Shown in pieces: positions 29,247 to 38,860 of a DNA stretch of 64,000 bases; within the stretch, counting starts at the first letter, position 1, and every line of letters begins with the position of its first letter. The stretch comes from Pelomonas sp. Root1237. Lineage in GTDB: Bacteria > Pseudomonadota > Gammaproteobacteria > Burkholderiales > Burkholderiaceae_C. The notes under the pieces were generated by a model. The model was given only the letters and a program-made list of their open reading frames with translations, was not told where the DNA came from and did no database searches. The stretch spans positions 84,670 to 148,669 of the forward strand of contig NZ_LMDK01000004.1 of assembly GCF_001425055.1 (NCBI RefSeq), read 5' to 3'. The translations under genes and the position numbers were made by a program.

Positions 29247-30100
29247 CACGAGGCGCCCTTCTCGCGCAGGCAGCGGGCCATGATCTGCGCCGCCTCGGCC
29301 ATGCGCGGCCCCGGGCGGGTGAGGATGTCGCCCTCCTCGGGCTTGAAGATGCAGATGCGGCCGCGCTTGACGGCGTCGATGCGGTCCCAGCCGGGGCGCT
29401 GGGTCAGGCCTTCGGAGCCGCGCTGGCCGATCATGATCAAGGCCGGGTTGGCCTTGACGACGAACTCCGGGTTGATCTTGGGGAAGGGGCCGAGCGACGC
29501 CGGGATGATGTTGCCGGCGCCGAGCTTGGTCAGCGTCTCGCCCATGAAGGAGGACTCGCCGGCGGCCCAGATGCCGGGGGCGACCTCAAAGTAGACGCGC
29601 ACGCCCCGCGCCGACGCTGGCACGCTGCTGGCCGCCGCGGCGACGCCGGCCTCGATATGGCGCCAGACGCGCTGGGCATCAGGCACGCCGAGCACCTGGC
29701 CGATGATGTTCAGCACGCGCTGAACGTCCTTGTAGCTGCGCGGCTCCAGAACGACGACCTTGAGGCCCAAGGCGCGCAGCCGCTCGGCCACGCGCGAGGA
29801 CACGGCCACCAGCACGACATCGGGCTTGAGCGACGCGATCAGCTCGACATTGGTGTCTTCCATGCCGCCGACCTTGGGCAGGGCGTTCACTGAGGCGGGG
29901 AAGTTGGAATAGCGGTCGACGCCGACCAGCCGGGCGCAGGCACCGAGTTCGCAGACGGTCTCGGTCAGCGAAGGCAGCAGGCTGACGATGCGCTGCGGCG
30001 GCGTGCTGATCTGCGTCACCTGGCCGAGGTCGTCCTTGATGTCGATGGCAGCAACCGGCAGCGCAATGGCCAACAGCAGCAGGGCAAGCAATCTACGCAT
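29246..30100 (-). CDS. btuF: Periplasmic cobalamin-binding protein (BtuF-like)
   Basis: A 284-residue substrate-binding protein with a signal peptide (LLALLLLAIALPVAAIDIKD). It has the metal/B12-binding protein pattern: PPQRIVSLLPSLTETVCELGA, VGVDRYSNFP, LPKVGGMEDTNVELIASLKPDVVLVA, with the long interdomain helix starting at DVQRVLNIIGQVLG. It delivers B12 to BtuCD. Its 5' end overlaps cobU by eight bases. Confidence 0.93.
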   Translation of the reverse strand: MRRLLALLLLAIALPVAAIDIKDDLGQVTQISTPPQRIVSLLPSLTETVCELGACARLVGVDRYSNFPASVNALPKVGGMEDTNVELIASLKPDVVLVAVSSRVAERLRALGLKVVVLEPRSYKDVQRVLNIIGQVLGVPDAQRVWRHIEAGVAAAASSVPASARGVRVYFEVAPGIWAAGESSFMGETLTKLGAGNIIPASLGPFPKINPEFVVKANPALIMIGQRGSEGLTQRPGWDRIDAVKRGRICIFKPEEGDILTRPGPRMAEAAQIMARCLREKGAS

Positions 30101-30644
30101 GGTTCGAATCCTCGACGGGTCGTGTCCAGGCCTGGCCAGCGACCATCAGTGTCAATCGGCCGCACAGGCGCGCGACGTCCTGGTTCAGGCGGCCAAGCTC
30201 GTCGATGTAGTCGCGCACCTCTCGACCCAGCGGCGACACGCCCCAGCCGACCTCGTTGGAGACGAAGACGACGGGCGACTTCAAGCGTGGCAGCAGATCC
30301 AGCAGCGCGGTGCGCTCGGCCTGCCAGCCGGCCGCATCGGGCGCGCCGCTCATCGGCATCAGCCAGTTCACCAGCCACAGCGTCAGGCAATCGACAACGA
30401 CCAGGGTGTTGGCGTCGTCGACCTGTTGCAGGGCCGCGCTCAGGACCAGCGGGGCTTCGACAGTCTCGAAACCTGCCGGCCGTGAGGCACGGTGATGGGC
30501 GATGCGCTCACGCATCTCGTCGTCGGCCGCCAGCGCGGTGGCGATGACCACCACGCGGCCGGGCCAGCCCAGAGCCAGCTTCTCGGCCCGGCGCGACTTG
30601 CCGCTGCGCTGGCCGCCGACGATGAGTTCGTGAGCGTTGTTCAC
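30093..30644 (-). CDS. cobU: Adenosylcobinamide kinase/guanylyltransferase (CobU/CobP)
   Basis: A 183-residue bifunctional enzyme that phosphorylates adenosylcobinamide and attaches GMP. It has the P-loop LIVGGQRSGKSRRAEKLAL, the DDEMRERIAHHRASRP active-site segment, LVVVDCLTLWLVNWL and the FVSNEVGWGVSP block. It overlaps btuF at the 3' end and is separated from btuB upstream by a dispersed repeat. The downstream partners cobS and cobT are not in the visible cluster. Confidence 0.95.
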   Translation of the reverse strand: MNNAHELIVGGQRSGKSRRAEKLALGWPGRVVVIATALAADDEMRERIAHHRASRPAGFETVEAPLVLSAALQQVDDANTLVVVDCLTLWLVNWLMPMSGAPDAAGWQAERTALLDLLPRLKSPVVFVSNEVGWGVSPLGREVRDYIDELGRLNQDVARLCGRLTLMVAGQAWTRPVEDSNHA

Positions 30645-30673
30645 TTCATGTGTTTGTCAGGTACCCGGAGTTT

Positions 30674-30812
30674 GCGGGCTGAGCGCCGGGCCGCTCCCAA
30701 GCCGGCCCGCCTTGGGCGATGTGCTTGCCGGTCGATCCGGCAAGCATCGCCGTCCCCTTGGGGGACCGACCAGACTCGCTCGCGTTCAGCGACGCGAGTT
30801 TGGGCGAGGGGC
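30674..30812 (+). repeat. Dispersed intergenic repeat, copy B
   Basis: The sequence runs GAGCGCCGGGCCGCTCCCAA, GCCGGCCCG, GGCGATGTGCTTGCCGG, CCGGCAAGCATCGCCGTCCC, GGGGGACCGACCAG and ends GAGGGGC against the btuB stop codon. TGCTTGCCGG/CCGGCAAGCA forms a strong hairpin. An extra inverted repeat, ACTCGCTCGCGTT/ACGCGAGTTT, is present near the btuB side. It matches copy A reversed and copy C. Confidence 0.85.
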
Positions 30813-32693
30813 TCACAAGCTTGGGCTCCAGCGCAGGCTGATCAGCGCCGTGCGCGGTGCCGACGCATAGCCATAGGCCGTCGACGTCTCGCGGTCGAAG
30901 GCGTTGTCCAGGTTCAGCTGCAGCTTCAGATCCTTGCGGATCTTGTACTGCGCGTTGAAGTTGACCAGGCCATAGCCGCCCAGCTTGCGCGTGTTGGCGG
31001 CGTTGTCCCAGCGCGCGCCGGAGGCCTGCACGCTGCTGCCCAGCACCCAGTCGCCCAGCTCGGTGTCGGCGCCGACCGTGGCCAGGCGCTTGGCGCGGCG
31101 AGCCAGCAGCAGCCCGGTGCTGGCGTCGGTGGGCTTCTGGAAGTCCATGGTGGCGCGCAGGTTCACGCTGCCGGCCTTGGTATTGCCAGCCAGGGTCACG
31201 CCGCGCAGGCGGGCCGCCGCCACGTTCTGATAGCAGCCGAAGGCGCTCTGGCAGCTGCCGGCGGCGCCGAAGATGATGAGGTTGCTGACGCGGTTGCGGT
31301 AGGCCGTGGCCGTGAGCTCGGTGTCGCCAACGCCGTACTTCAGGCCGAATTCGACATTGCGGCCGCGCTCGGCTTCGAGCGGCTTGACGCCAGGCTTGCT
31401 GAGGTCTGGCCCGTAGACCGTGCCCTGCTGGTAGAGGGTCGGTGCGCGAAAGGCATTGCCGACCGAGCCGACGACGCGCAGGCCGGTCACGACCTCATAG
31501 CCGGCCAGCAGGGTGCCGGTGTCGACACTGCCGAACTGGCTGTCGTTGTCGTGGCGGGCGTGGGTTTGCAGGCTGAAGGCGCCGGCATTGAGCAGGTAAC
31601 CCGCGCCGACGGCATTGCGGTGGCGCTTGCCGACACCGGCGGTCACCAGGCCGCTGTTCTCCAGCTTGTCCTCGATGCGCTCGCCCTGGAAGTTGATCTG
31701 CTGGCCCTGGCCCAGCACATAGGAGCCGGTCAGCGCCAGGTTCTTGACCTTGGTGATGGTCAGATAGGGCGAGGGGTCGGTCTGGTAACGGTCGCGCGAT
31801 TCGCCATAGCTGAGCTGCGTCTGCACGGCCGGCGCCCATTGCGCCGTCCAGGCCAGACGGGTGGCGTCGGTGTCCTGCACGCTGTGGTCATCCACGAGGG
31901 GCCGGGACTTGGAGGAATCGTATTGCGCGTTCGCGTGGTTCTTGATGACGATGATTTCGGCGCGATGGCCCTCGGCCAGTTGGGCGCCGATGCGAGCCGT
32001 GCCCTGGTACTTGCGCCAGCCGTCCCGGTCAGGGATGTAGCTGAAGGAGCCGGGCACGTCGATCGTCGAGTTGAAGCCGTCGCTCTCCTCGATGGCGCCG
32101 GTGAAGGCGAAGTCGATGATGCCTTGGCTGCCGAACAGGCCGCCGTCGGCCTTCATCGTGCCCTGGGTGCCCAGGCCCACGCCGAAATCGGCGCTGATCT
32201 TGCCGCCGCCATTCCCTCCTGCTTTACGGGTGAAGATCTGCACGACGCCGCCGACGGCGTCAGAGCCATAGATGGCGCTGGCCGGTCCCTTCAGCACTTC
32301 CACGCGCTCGACCTGCGAAACCGGGATGCCCTGCCAGCTGGCGCCGCCGGTGGACTGCGAGTCCATGCGCACGCCGTCGACGAGGACCAGCGTGTGGCGC
32401 GTATCGGCGCCGCGCAGGAAGAGGCTGGTCGTGGACGCCGCACCGCCGTTGCGGACCAGCTCGGCACAGCCGTTGTTGCGCAGCAGGTCGGCCACGCTGG
32501 CGGCGGCCTGGCGCTCGATGTCGGCGCGGGTGATGACGGTCAGGTCGGCCAGCACTTCCGACAGGCGCTGGGGCGTGCGCGCGGCGGTGGTGACGACGGT
32601 GTCGAGCTTGTTCTGGGCGTGGGCGGACGAAGCCAGGGCCAGCACGGCCAGGGCGAGCAGCGACCGACGGGCCGCGAGGAGGGAATGGGACAT
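30813..32693 (-). CDS. btuB: TonB-dependent cobalamin outer-membrane receptor (BtuB)
   Basis: A 626-residue outer-membrane barrel protein. After a signal peptide (ends AHAQ) comes a TonB box-like DTVVTTAARTPQ, then the plug domain with LRNNGCAELVRNGGAASTT, FLRGADTRHTLVLVDGVRM and VEVLKGPASAIYGSDAVGG. The rest is beta-barrel strands. It ends WSPSL, without the usual terminal Phe. It imports B12 across the outer membrane using TonB energy. A cobalamin riboswitch immediately upstream controls it, and a dispersed repeat follows the stop codon. Confidence 0.95.
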   Translation of the reverse strand: MSHSLLAARRSLLALAVLALASSAHAQNKLDTVVTTAARTPQRLSEVLADLTVITRADIERQAAASVADLLRNNGCAELVRNGGAASTTSLFLRGADTRHTLVLVDGVRMDSQSTGGASWQGIPVSQVERVEVLKGPASAIYGSDAVGGVVQIFTRKAGGNGGGKISADFGVGLGTQGTMKADGGLFGSQGIIDFAFTGAIEESDGFNSTIDVPGSFSYIPDRDGWRKYQGTARIGAQLAEGHRAEIIVIKNHANAQYDSSKSRPLVDDHSVQDTDATRLAWTAQWAPAVQTQLSYGESRDRYQTDPSPYLTITKVKNLALTGSYVLGQGQQINFQGERIEDKLENSGLVTAGVGKRHRNAVGAGYLLNAGAFSLQTHARHDNDSQFGSVDTGTLLAGYEVVTGLRVVGSVGNAFRAPTLYQQGTVYGPDLSKPGVKPLEAERGRNVEFGLKYGVGDTELTATAYRNRVSNLIIFGAAGSCQSAFGCYQNVAAARLRGVTLAGNTKAGSVNLRATMDFQKPTDASTGLLLARRAKRLATVGADTELGDWVLGSSVQASGARWDNAANTRKLGGYGLVNFNAQYKIRKDLKLQLNLDNAFDRETSTAYGYASAPRTALISLRWSPSL

Positions 32694-32744
32694 GAGAGGA
32701 GACGCGAACGAACACCCAGCCGCGCTGACCCCCGCAGCAAGGCT

Positions 32745-32777
32745 GAAAAACGGCCGCTGGCTTGTCGCTCAGCGGCC
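32745..32777 (-). terminator. Riboswitch-controlled intrinsic terminator before btuB
   Basis: On the minus strand, GGCCGCTG-AGCGACAAGC-CAGCGGCC is followed by GTTTTT. This perfect 8-bp stem with a T run sits between the cobalamin aptamer and the btuB start, so B12 binding probably triggers premature termination. Confidence 0.85.
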
Positions 32778-32782
32778 CCGTC

Positions 32783-32996
32783 GTTGGCCGGTATCCGGGC
32801 TGATGGACTTGAGTTCTGCTCGACGCCTTCCCGGTGCACGCACCAGTGGCTATGTGGTCGAACAGTGAGGCGCCAAGGCCTCGTCCACTTACCGTTGCGG
32901 GGACAGCTCAGGTTAGATCTGCGGCGTGACCGCTCGTCCTCCTGATTCCCGTTGAACTGCAGCCGCCGTGAAGGCGGGCGCGAGCACCAACGGCGC
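32783..32996 (-). ncRNA. Cobalamin riboswitch
   Basis: Read on the minus strand, the conserved B12 aptamer pieces appear in order: GTTGGTGCTCGCG at the 5' side, AACGGGAATCAGG, CTGTCCCCGCAACGGTAAGT (about 32887-32906), GCCACTGG, CACCGGGAAGGC (about 32825-32836), and AGCCCGGATACCGGCC at the 3' side. An intrinsic terminator follows, giving a transcriptional off-switch. The region between the end of the preceding gene and btuB (about 308 bases) holds only this element. It likely controls btuB and, by read-through, the cob/btu operon. Confidence 0.93.
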
Positions 32997-33001
32997 GGAT
33001 T

Positions 33002-33412
33002 CTATCGATGGTCGCTGGCAGCGGTGGAGGGCTTGTGCGGTTTGGCCGTCTTCGGCGGCTTCAGATGGGTGACTTGTGGGGCGCTGGCAGCCTGGGCGGG
33101 CGGTGGCGGCGCCTGCAAGCCGACTGCCTGAGCGCGCAGGTGGCGGGCTTCAGCTTCGCTGGCGCGGCGAGACTGGGCCAGGACCGCAGCCTGCCGGGAG
33201 TCCGCGAAGTGGCGGTCGCGCGCCGCCTTGCTGTCGGCGGCGCTGGGCTGGTCGTAGTCGACGCTGCTGGCCGCGCTGCCACCGGGGCAGGGCGAGTCGC
33301 GCAGGTCGCGACCGTCGAGGCCGCAGCGGTAGACCTGGGCGCGGCGCGTCTGGGTCTGCGCCAGAACAGGCAGTGCGAGTGCGAGGGCCAGAATCAGCAG
33401 CAGAGGCTTCAT
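33002..33412 (-). CDS. Small secreted protein, DUF4124-like
   Basis: A 136-residue protein with a signal peptide ([16 protein letters not shown]). The mature start [23 protein letters not shown] matches the pattern of DUF4124-type periplasmic proteins: a short beta segment with two cysteines. The remainder is low complexity, rich in Ala, Arg, Pro and Lys, including [12 protein letters not shown]. Function unknown. Its start overlaps the pth stop (ATGA). Its stop lies next to the cobalamin riboswitch, so the btuB promoter must lie within or just after this gene. Confidence 0.7.
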   Translation of the reverse strand: MKPLLLILALALALPVLAQTQTRRAQVYRCGLDGRDLRDSPCPGGSAASSVDYDQPSAADSKAARDRHFADSRQAAVLAQSRRASEAEARHLRAQAVGLQAPPPPAQAASAPQVTHLKPPKTAKPHKPSTAASDHR

Positions 33413-34041
33413 GAGGCCGGAGTGTCTACTGGCGGCTGGGGTTTGGGCGGCTTGGGCCGCGGCGGTTTGGCGTGAATTTTGGCCAGCGCCTTGTCCATGT
33501 CGCCGCGCAGCATCAGCTCGACTGCGCCGTAGCTCTTCTCGATGCAGTCCTCCACCGCCTGGCGCTCGGCCAGCGGCGGCTTGCGCAGCACATAGCCGGC
33601 CACCTCATCCTTGTGGCCCGGGTGGCCGATGCCCAGCCGCAGCCGCCAGAAGTCCCCGCTGCCAAGCTGAGCCCGCATGTCCTTCAGGCCGTTGTGGCCG
33701 CCGTCGCCGCCGCCCTTCTTGAACTTCATCTCGCCGGGCGACAGGTCCAGCTCGTCGTGGATGGCCAGGATCTCTTCCGGCGCGATCTTGAAGAAGCGCG
33801 CCAGCGCCGCGACCGACTTGCCGGACAGGTTCATATAGGTCATGGGCTCCAGCAGCCAGATCGGGCCGCTGGCGCCCGGCGCCTGGTTCACGCGGGCCAC
33901 CAGGCCGTGATAGGCCTTGTCGGGCGCCAGGCTCACCTTGAGGCCCCGGGCCAGGCCGTCAATCCACCAGAAACCGGCGTTGTGGCGCGTGTCTTCGTAC
34001 TCGGCACCTGGATTGCCCAGGCCCACCATCAGCTTGATCAT
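33409..34041 (-). CDS. pth: Peptidyl-tRNA hydrolase (Pth)
   Basis: A 210-residue esterase releasing tRNA from stalled peptidyl-tRNA. It has [24 protein letters not shown] with the catalytic His, [12 protein letters not shown], the [28 protein letters not shown] active-site block and [10 protein letters not shown]. The Pro/Lys-rich C-terminus ([12 protein letters not shown]) is longer than usual. The ATG at 34041 gives the canonical start; another ATG two codons upstream is possible. Normally pth follows rplY directly; here an efflux operon of about 9 kb lies between them. Confidence 0.95.
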   Translation of the reverse strand: MIKLMVGLGNPGAEYEDTRHNAGFWWIDGLARGLKVSLAPDKAYHGLVARVNQAPGASGPIWLLEPMTYMNLSGKSVAALARFFKIAPEEILAIHDELDLSPGEMKFKKGGGDGGHNGLKDMRAQLGSGDFWRLRLGIGHPGHKDEVAGYVLRKPPLAERQAVEDCIEKSYGAVELMLRGDMDKALAKIHAKPPRPKPPKPQPPVDTPAS

Positions 34042-34123
34042 GACCATGATCGTAGCTTTGAGACCCAGCAATGCTGCAGCTACATTCGGCCGGGAAACTT
34101 GGCTGCAACCAGGAGTGGACCGA

Positions 34124-35578
34124 ATGCAGAACAAGGAATCCAAGGGCAGCAAAACCTGGATCTGGGTCGCGGTAGCCGTCGTCATCGTCATTGCGGGCGC
34201 GGCGTGGTGGTGGAAGGGCAGGGGCGGCGAAGGCGCCGCTGACGGGCCGGCCGGCGCGGCATCGGCCGCATCTGGTGCCGGCGGGTCGGGCCGGCCCGCG
34301 GGCGGGCGCTTTGGCCGCAGCGGGCCGCAGCCGGTCACGGTGGCCGCGGTGCAGAAGCGCGACATGGCCGTCGTCGTCGACGCCATCGGCAGCATCGCCT
34401 CGGCCAACACCGCTGTGGTGCACGCCAAGGTCAGCGGCGAGCTGAAGGCTATCTATTTCCACGAGGGCCAGCCGGTGAAAGCCGGCCAGGTGCTCGCCCT
34501 CATCGATCCCAAGCCCTACGAGATCGCCCGCGACCAGGCCCAGGGCACGCTGGCGCGCGACCAGGCCCAGCTGGAGAACGCCCGCGCCGACCTTGCCCGC
34601 TACAAGGACCTCGTCGCCAAGGAGGCTGCGCCGCGCCAGCAGCTCGACACCCAGCAGGCCCTCGTGCGCCAGTTGGAAGCTACCCTGCTGTCGGACCAGG
34701 CGGCGGTGGACAACGCCAAGCTGCAGCTGTCCTACACCCGCGTCACCGCGCCCATCGCCGGCCAGGCGGGCCTGAAGCAGGCCGACCTCGGCAACAACAT
34801 CACGCCCGGCGACGCCAACGGGCTGCTGACCATCGCCCAGATCCAGCCGGCCGCAGTCGTCTTCGCCGTGCCGGACGCGCGCCTGCCTCGCATCCGCCAG
34901 CAGCTGGGCGACAAGCAGGCCTTGCCTGTGCAGGCCTGGGACCGCGAGCGCCGCACCAAGCTGGCCGAAGGCCGCGTTGCCAGCACCGACAACGCCATCG
35001 ACGCGACCACCGGCACCATCAAGGTCAAGGCCCTGTTCGACAACAAGGACGGCGGTCTCTTCCCCAACCAGTTCGTCAATGTGCGCCTGCAGCTGGACAC
35101 GCTGAAGGGCGTCCTCGTCGTGCCGACGGCGGCCGTGCAACGTGGCTCCCAGGGCATCTACATCTACGTCGTGGCCGACGGCCAGGTGGCGCTGCGCAAG
35201 GTGCAGACCCTGGCCACCGACGGCGATTTCACTGCCGTGCAGGGCGATCTGAAGGAGGGCGACCAGGTTGTCACCGACGGCGCCGACCGCCTGCGTGATG
35301 GCGGCAAGGCCGAGGTCATCAAGGTGCCGGCCGCTGGGGCTTCCGGCCCGGGTGGCCGCGGTCGTGGGCGTGGTGCTGGCGCCGGTGCAGCCAGCGCAGC
35401 CAGTGGCGCGGGTGGCAATGCAACTGCGGCCAGCACCAGCGCCAGTGCCGCTGACGGCGAGCGCCCGCGCTGGGCAGACCGCGTGCCGCCCGAGATGGTC
35501 GAGAAGCTCAAGGCCATGAGCCCGGAGGACCGCCGCACCTGGATCCAGCAGCACCGCGCCTCGGCTCCTTCCCAGTGA
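34124..35578 (+). CDS. mdtA: RND efflux periplasmic adaptor (MdtA-like)
   Basis: A 484-residue membrane-fusion protein. One N-terminal transmembrane segment ([19 protein letters not shown]) anchors it in the inner membrane, followed by an Ala/Gly-rich linker. The lipoyl and hairpin region runs from [32 protein letters not shown] through the coiled coil of [22 protein letters not shown]. Barrel and membrane-proximal domains follow ([21 protein letters not shown]). An unusually long Gly/Ala/Ser-rich tail ends the protein. It links the pumps encoded next to the outer-membrane channel. The ATG follows AGGAG. Divergent from pth. Confidence 0.93.
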   Translation: MQNKESKGSKTWIWVAVAVVIVIAGAAWWWKGRGGEGAADGPAGAASAASGAGGSGRPAGGRFGRSGPQPVTVAAVQKRDMAVVVDAIGSIASANTAVVHAKVSGELKAIYFHEGQPVKAGQVLALIDPKPYEIARDQAQGTLARDQAQLENARADLARYKDLVAKEAAPRQQLDTQQALVRQLEATLLSDQAAVDNAKLQLSYTRVTAPIAGQAGLKQADLGNNITPGDANGLLTIAQIQPAAVVFAVPDARLPRIRQQLGDKQALPVQAWDRERRTKLAEGRVASTDNAIDATTGTIKVKALFDNKDGGLFPNQFVNVRLQLDTLKGVLVVPTAAVQRGSQGIYIYVVADGQVALRKVQTLATDGDFTAVQGDLKEGDQVVTDGADRLRDGGKAEVIKVPAAGASGPGGRGRGRGAGAGAASAASGAGGNATAASTSASAADGERPRWADRVPPEMVEKLKAMSPEDRRTWIQQHRASAPSQ

Positions 35579-35740
35579 GGAAGCTGTGAACGCACCCCGC
35601 ACGCCCGCTCATCCCGCCGCAACGCCGCCACTCGGCGTTGCAAATGCTCGCCGTAGTCCCTGCTACGGCTGTGCTTTGCGCCTTGATTGGCGACGCCGCG
35701 ACGGCCTGCTCGGCCGCGCGGAGTCCATTCACAGCTTCCG
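35579..35740. repeat. Intergenic region with hairpin repeats between mdtA and mdtB
   Basis: This 162-base gap contains GCCGTAG-TCCCTG-CTACGGC and several GC-rich inverted segments (GGCGACGCCGCGACGGCC, GGCCGCGCGG). From memory, similar stretches recur between genes in related Burkholderiales, so this is probably a dispersed repeat. It may stabilise or attenuate the message between the adaptor and pump genes. No coding seen. Confidence 0.5.
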
Positions 35741-38700
35741 ATGAACCCGTCACGCCTTTTCATCGCGCGGCCGGTCGCGACCTCGCTGCTGATGCTGGCC
35801 ATCGTGCTGGCCGGCGCCCTGGCCTACCGGCTGCTGCCGGTGTCGGCCCTGCCCGAGGTCGACTACCCGACCATCCAGGTCACGACGCTCTACCCCGGCG
35901 CCAGCCCGGACGTGATGACGTCCTCGGTCACCGCCCCGCTGGAGCGCCAGTTCGGCCAGATGCCGGGCCTGGCGCAGATGTCGTCCACCAGCTCGGGCGG
36001 GGCCTCGGTCATCACGCTGCGCTTCGAGCTCAGCCTGGCCCTGGACGTGGCCGAGCAGGAGGTGCAGGCGGCCATCAATGCCGGCAGCAACCTGCTGCCC
36101 AGCGACCTGCCGATGCCGCCGGTCTACAGCAAGGTCAACCCGGCCGATGCGCCGGTGCTGACCATCGCCATCAGTTCCGCGACCCTGCCCATCACGCGCG
36201 TGCACGATCTCGTCGAGAGCCGGCTGGCGCAGAAGATCTCCCAAGTGCCGGGCGTGGGCCTTGTGGGCATCGCGGGCGGCCGGCGGCCGGCCGTGCGCAT
36301 CCGGGCCAACCCGGGCGCGCTGGCGTCCCTCGGCCTGTCCATCGACGATGTGCGCACGGCGATCTCGGGCGCCAACGTCAACCAGTCCAAGGGCAGCTTC
36401 GACGGCCCGCTGCGGGCCTCGACGCTGGACGCCAACGACCAGCTGCGCAGCGCGTCTGAATACGCCAACCTCGTCATCGCCTACAAGAACGGCAATGCGG
36501 TGCGGCTCAAGGATGTGGCCCAGCTGGTGGATGACGCCGAGAACCTGCGCCTGGCCGCCTGGGCCGGCCAGGCCAGCAAATCCAGCGTGTCGGCCGTCAT
36601 CCTGAACGTGCAGCGCCAGCCCGGCGCCAACGTCATCGAGACCGTGGACCGCGTGCGCGCCGTGCTGCCCCAGCTGCAGGCCAGCCTGCCGGCATCGCTG
36701 GACGTGCAACTGCTCAGCGACCGCACCACCACCATCCGCGCCTCGGTGACCGATGTGCAGCATGAGCTGCTGTTTGCCATCGTGTTGGTCATCGGCGTCA
36801 TCTTCGTCTTCCTGCGCAGCCTGCCGGCCACCATCATCCCGGCCGTCGCCGTGCCGGTGTCTCTGGTGGGCACCTTCGGCGTCATGTACATGGCGGGGTT
36901 CTCGATCAACAACCTGACGCTGATGGCGTTGGTGATCTCCACGGGCTTCGTGGTGGACGACGCCATCGTCATGATTGAGAACATTGCGCGGCACATGGAG
37001 GAGGGCGGTGAAGCCGTCAGCCCATACGACGCAGCCCTGACTGGCTCCAAGCAGATCGGCTTCACCATCATCTCGCTGACGGTCTCGCTGATCGCCGTGC
37101 TGATCCCGCTGCTCTTCATGGGCGACGTGGTCGGCCGCCTCTTCCACGAGTTCGCCATCACGCTGGCCGTGTCCATCCTGATCTCGGCCTTCGTGTCGCT
37201 GACGTTGACGCCCATGATGTGCGCGCGCCTGCTCAAGCACGAGCACGACGAAGACCACGGCTGGCTGTGGCGCCGCGTGGGCAAGGCCTTCGACGACATC
37301 ATTGCCGGCTATGGCCGCATGTTGAACTGGGTGCTGGACCGCTCGGCGGCGACGCTGGTCGTCTTCATCGCCACGCTGGGCCTGACCGGCGTGCTCTATC
37401 TGCTGGTGCCCAAGGGCTTCTTCCCGGTGCAGGACACGGGCCAGCTGCAGGGCATCACCGAGGCGGCGCAGTCCACCTCCTTTGGCGCCATGGCCGAGCA
37501 CCAGCAGCGCCTGGCCGAACGCGTGCTGAAGGACCCGGCGGTGGAGAGCGTGTCGTCCTTCATCGGCGTGGACGGTGGCAACACGACGCTGAACCAGGGC
37601 CGGCTGCAGATTTCGCTCAAGGCCAAGGAGGGCCGCGGCGCCAGCGCCGCCGAGGTGGCGCGACGCATTGCGGACGCGGCCGCCGAGGAGCCCGGCATTG
37701 CGCTGTATCTGCAGCCCGTGCAGGACCTGACCATCGAGGACCGCATCGCCAAGACGCAGTACCAGTTCACGCTGTCTTCGCCGGACTCCGCCGAGTTGAG
37801 CCGTTCGACGACGGCCGTGCTGGAGCGGCTGCGTGGCCTGAAGCAGATCGTCGATGTGGCCAGCGACCAGCAGGAAAAGGGCCTCCAAGCCTATGTCGAC
37901 ATCGACCGCGACGCGGCCGGCCGGCTGGGCGTCAGCGTCGCGGCCATCGACAGTGCGCTGTACAGCGCCTTCGGCCAGCGGTTGATCTCGACCATCTTCA
38001 CGCAGAGCAACCAATACCGCGTCGTGCTGGAAGTGGCGCCCGAGTATCGCCAGGGGCTGGACGGCCTGAAGCGTCTCTATGTGCCCGGCGCGGGCGGCGT
38101 GCAGGTGCCGCTCAGCTCGGTGGCGCGCTTCAGCGAGAAGCTGGCGCCGCTGGCTGTCAACCATGTGGCGCAGTTTCCGTCGTCGACCCTGTCCTTCAAC
38201 CTCGCGCCCGGCGCCTCGCTCGGCGAAGCGGTCAAGGCTGTGCGCGCCGAGGTCGATGCGTTGCAGCTGCCGCTCAGCGTCGAGACGCGATTCGAGGGCG
38301 CGGCCCTGGCCTTCCAGGCGTCCCTCACGAGCACGCTGCTGCTCATCCTCGCGGCCATCGTGACGATGTACATCGTGCTGGGCGTGCTCTACGAGAGCAC
38401 CATCCACCCGCTGACCATCCTGTCGACGCTGCCCTCCGCCGGCCTGGGCGCGCTGCTGGCCCTGCTGGCCTTCCGCCTGGACCTGGACATCATCGCCATC
38501 ATCGGCATCGTGCTCTTGATCGGTATCGTCAAGAAGAACGCGATCATGATGATCGACTTCGCCTTGGAGGCCGAACGCGATCATGGCAAGACGCCGCGCG
38601 ACGCCATCTTCGAGGCCTGCCTGCTGCGTTTCCGGCCCATCCTGATGACGACGATGGCGGCCCTGCTGGGCGCGCTGCCGCTGATGCTCGGCACCGGCGT

Positions 38701-38860
38701 GGGCAGCGAGCTGCGCCACCCGCTGGGCGTCGTCATGGTCGGCGGCCTCATCGTCAGCCAGCTGCTGACGCTGTTCACGACGCCGGTCATTTACCTGGGC
38801 TTCGCATCGGTGGCCGCGCGCCTCAAGCGCCGCGGCCAGGCGAAGGAGGCCGTGGCGTGA
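35741..38860 (+). CDS. mdtB: RND multidrug efflux pump subunit (MdtB-like)
   Basis: A 1039-residue inner-membrane transporter of the AcrB/HAE1 family. It starts [20 protein letters not shown], with twelve transmembrane helices and two large periplasmic loops. The proton-relay helix is [18 protein letters not shown]. Porter-domain segments such as [20 protein letters not shown] and [19 protein letters not shown] are typical. MdtB-type pumps work as a heteromultimer with MdtC, exporting drugs and bile-type compounds using proton force. It overlaps mdtC by four bases (GTGA). Confidence 0.94.
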   Translation: MNPSRLFIARPVATSLLMLAIVLAGALAYRLLPVSALPEVDYPTIQVTTLYPGASPDVMTSSVTAPLERQFGQMPGLAQMSSTSSGGASVITLRFELSLALDVAEQEVQAAINAGSNLLPSDLPMPPVYSKVNPADAPVLTIAISSATLPITRVHDLVESRLAQKISQVPGVGLVGIAGGRRPAVRIRANPGALASLGLSIDDVRTAISGANVNQSKGSFDGPLRASTLDANDQLRSASEYANLVIAYKNGNAVRLKDVAQLVDDAENLRLAAWAGQASKSSVSAVILNVQRQPGANVIETVDRVRAVLPQLQASLPASLDVQLLSDRTTTIRASVTDVQHELLFAIVLVIGVIFVFLRSLPATIIPAVAVPVSLVGTFGVMYMAGFSINNLTLMALVISTGFVVDDAIVMIENIARHMEEGGEAVSPYDAALTGSKQIGFTIISLTVSLIAVLIPLLFMGDVVGRLFHEFAITLAVSILISAFVSLTLTPMMCARLLKHEHDEDHGWLWRRVGKAFDDIIAGYGRMLNWVLDRSAATLVVFIATLGLTGVLYLLVPKGFFPVQDTGQLQGITEAAQSTSFGAMAEHQQRLAERVLKDPAVESVSSFIGVDGGNTTLNQGRLQISLKAKEGRGASAAEVARRIADAAAEEPGIALYLQPVQDLTIEDRIAKTQYQFTLSSPDSAELSRSTTAVLERLRGLKQIVDVASDQQEKGLQAYVDIDRDAAGRLGVSVAAIDSALYSAFGQRLISTIFTQSNQYRVVLEVAPEYRQGLDGLKRLYVPGAGGVQVPLSSVARFSEKLAPLAVNHVAQFPSSTLSFNLAPGASLGEAVKAVRAEVDALQLPLSVETRFEGAALAFQASLTSTLLLILAAIVTMYIVLGVLYESTIHPLTILSTLPSAGLGALLALLAFRLDLDIIAIIGIVLLIGIVKKNAIMMIDFALEAERDHGKTPRDAIFEACLLRFRPILMTTMAALLGALPLMLGTGVGSELRHPLGVVMVGGLIVSQLLTLFTTPVIYLGFASVAARLKRRGQAKEAVA

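Noticed and set aside
30492..32945. An 817-codon plus-strand frame over btuB and its riboswitch
   Set aside because: It covers a riboswitch, a terminator and a known receptor gene in antisense, with no plausible domain.
35750..38719. A 989-codon antisense frame across mdtB, and similar long antisense frames over mdtC
   Set aside because: The sense strand encodes well-conserved RND pumps. The antisense products have no recognisable domain and are rich in His, Gln and Arg.
37219..38856. An upstream extension of the mdtC reading frame by about 546 codons
   Set aside because: It lies out of frame across mdtB and reads as Arg/Ala-rich noise. The GTG at 38857 gives the normal RND N-terminus.
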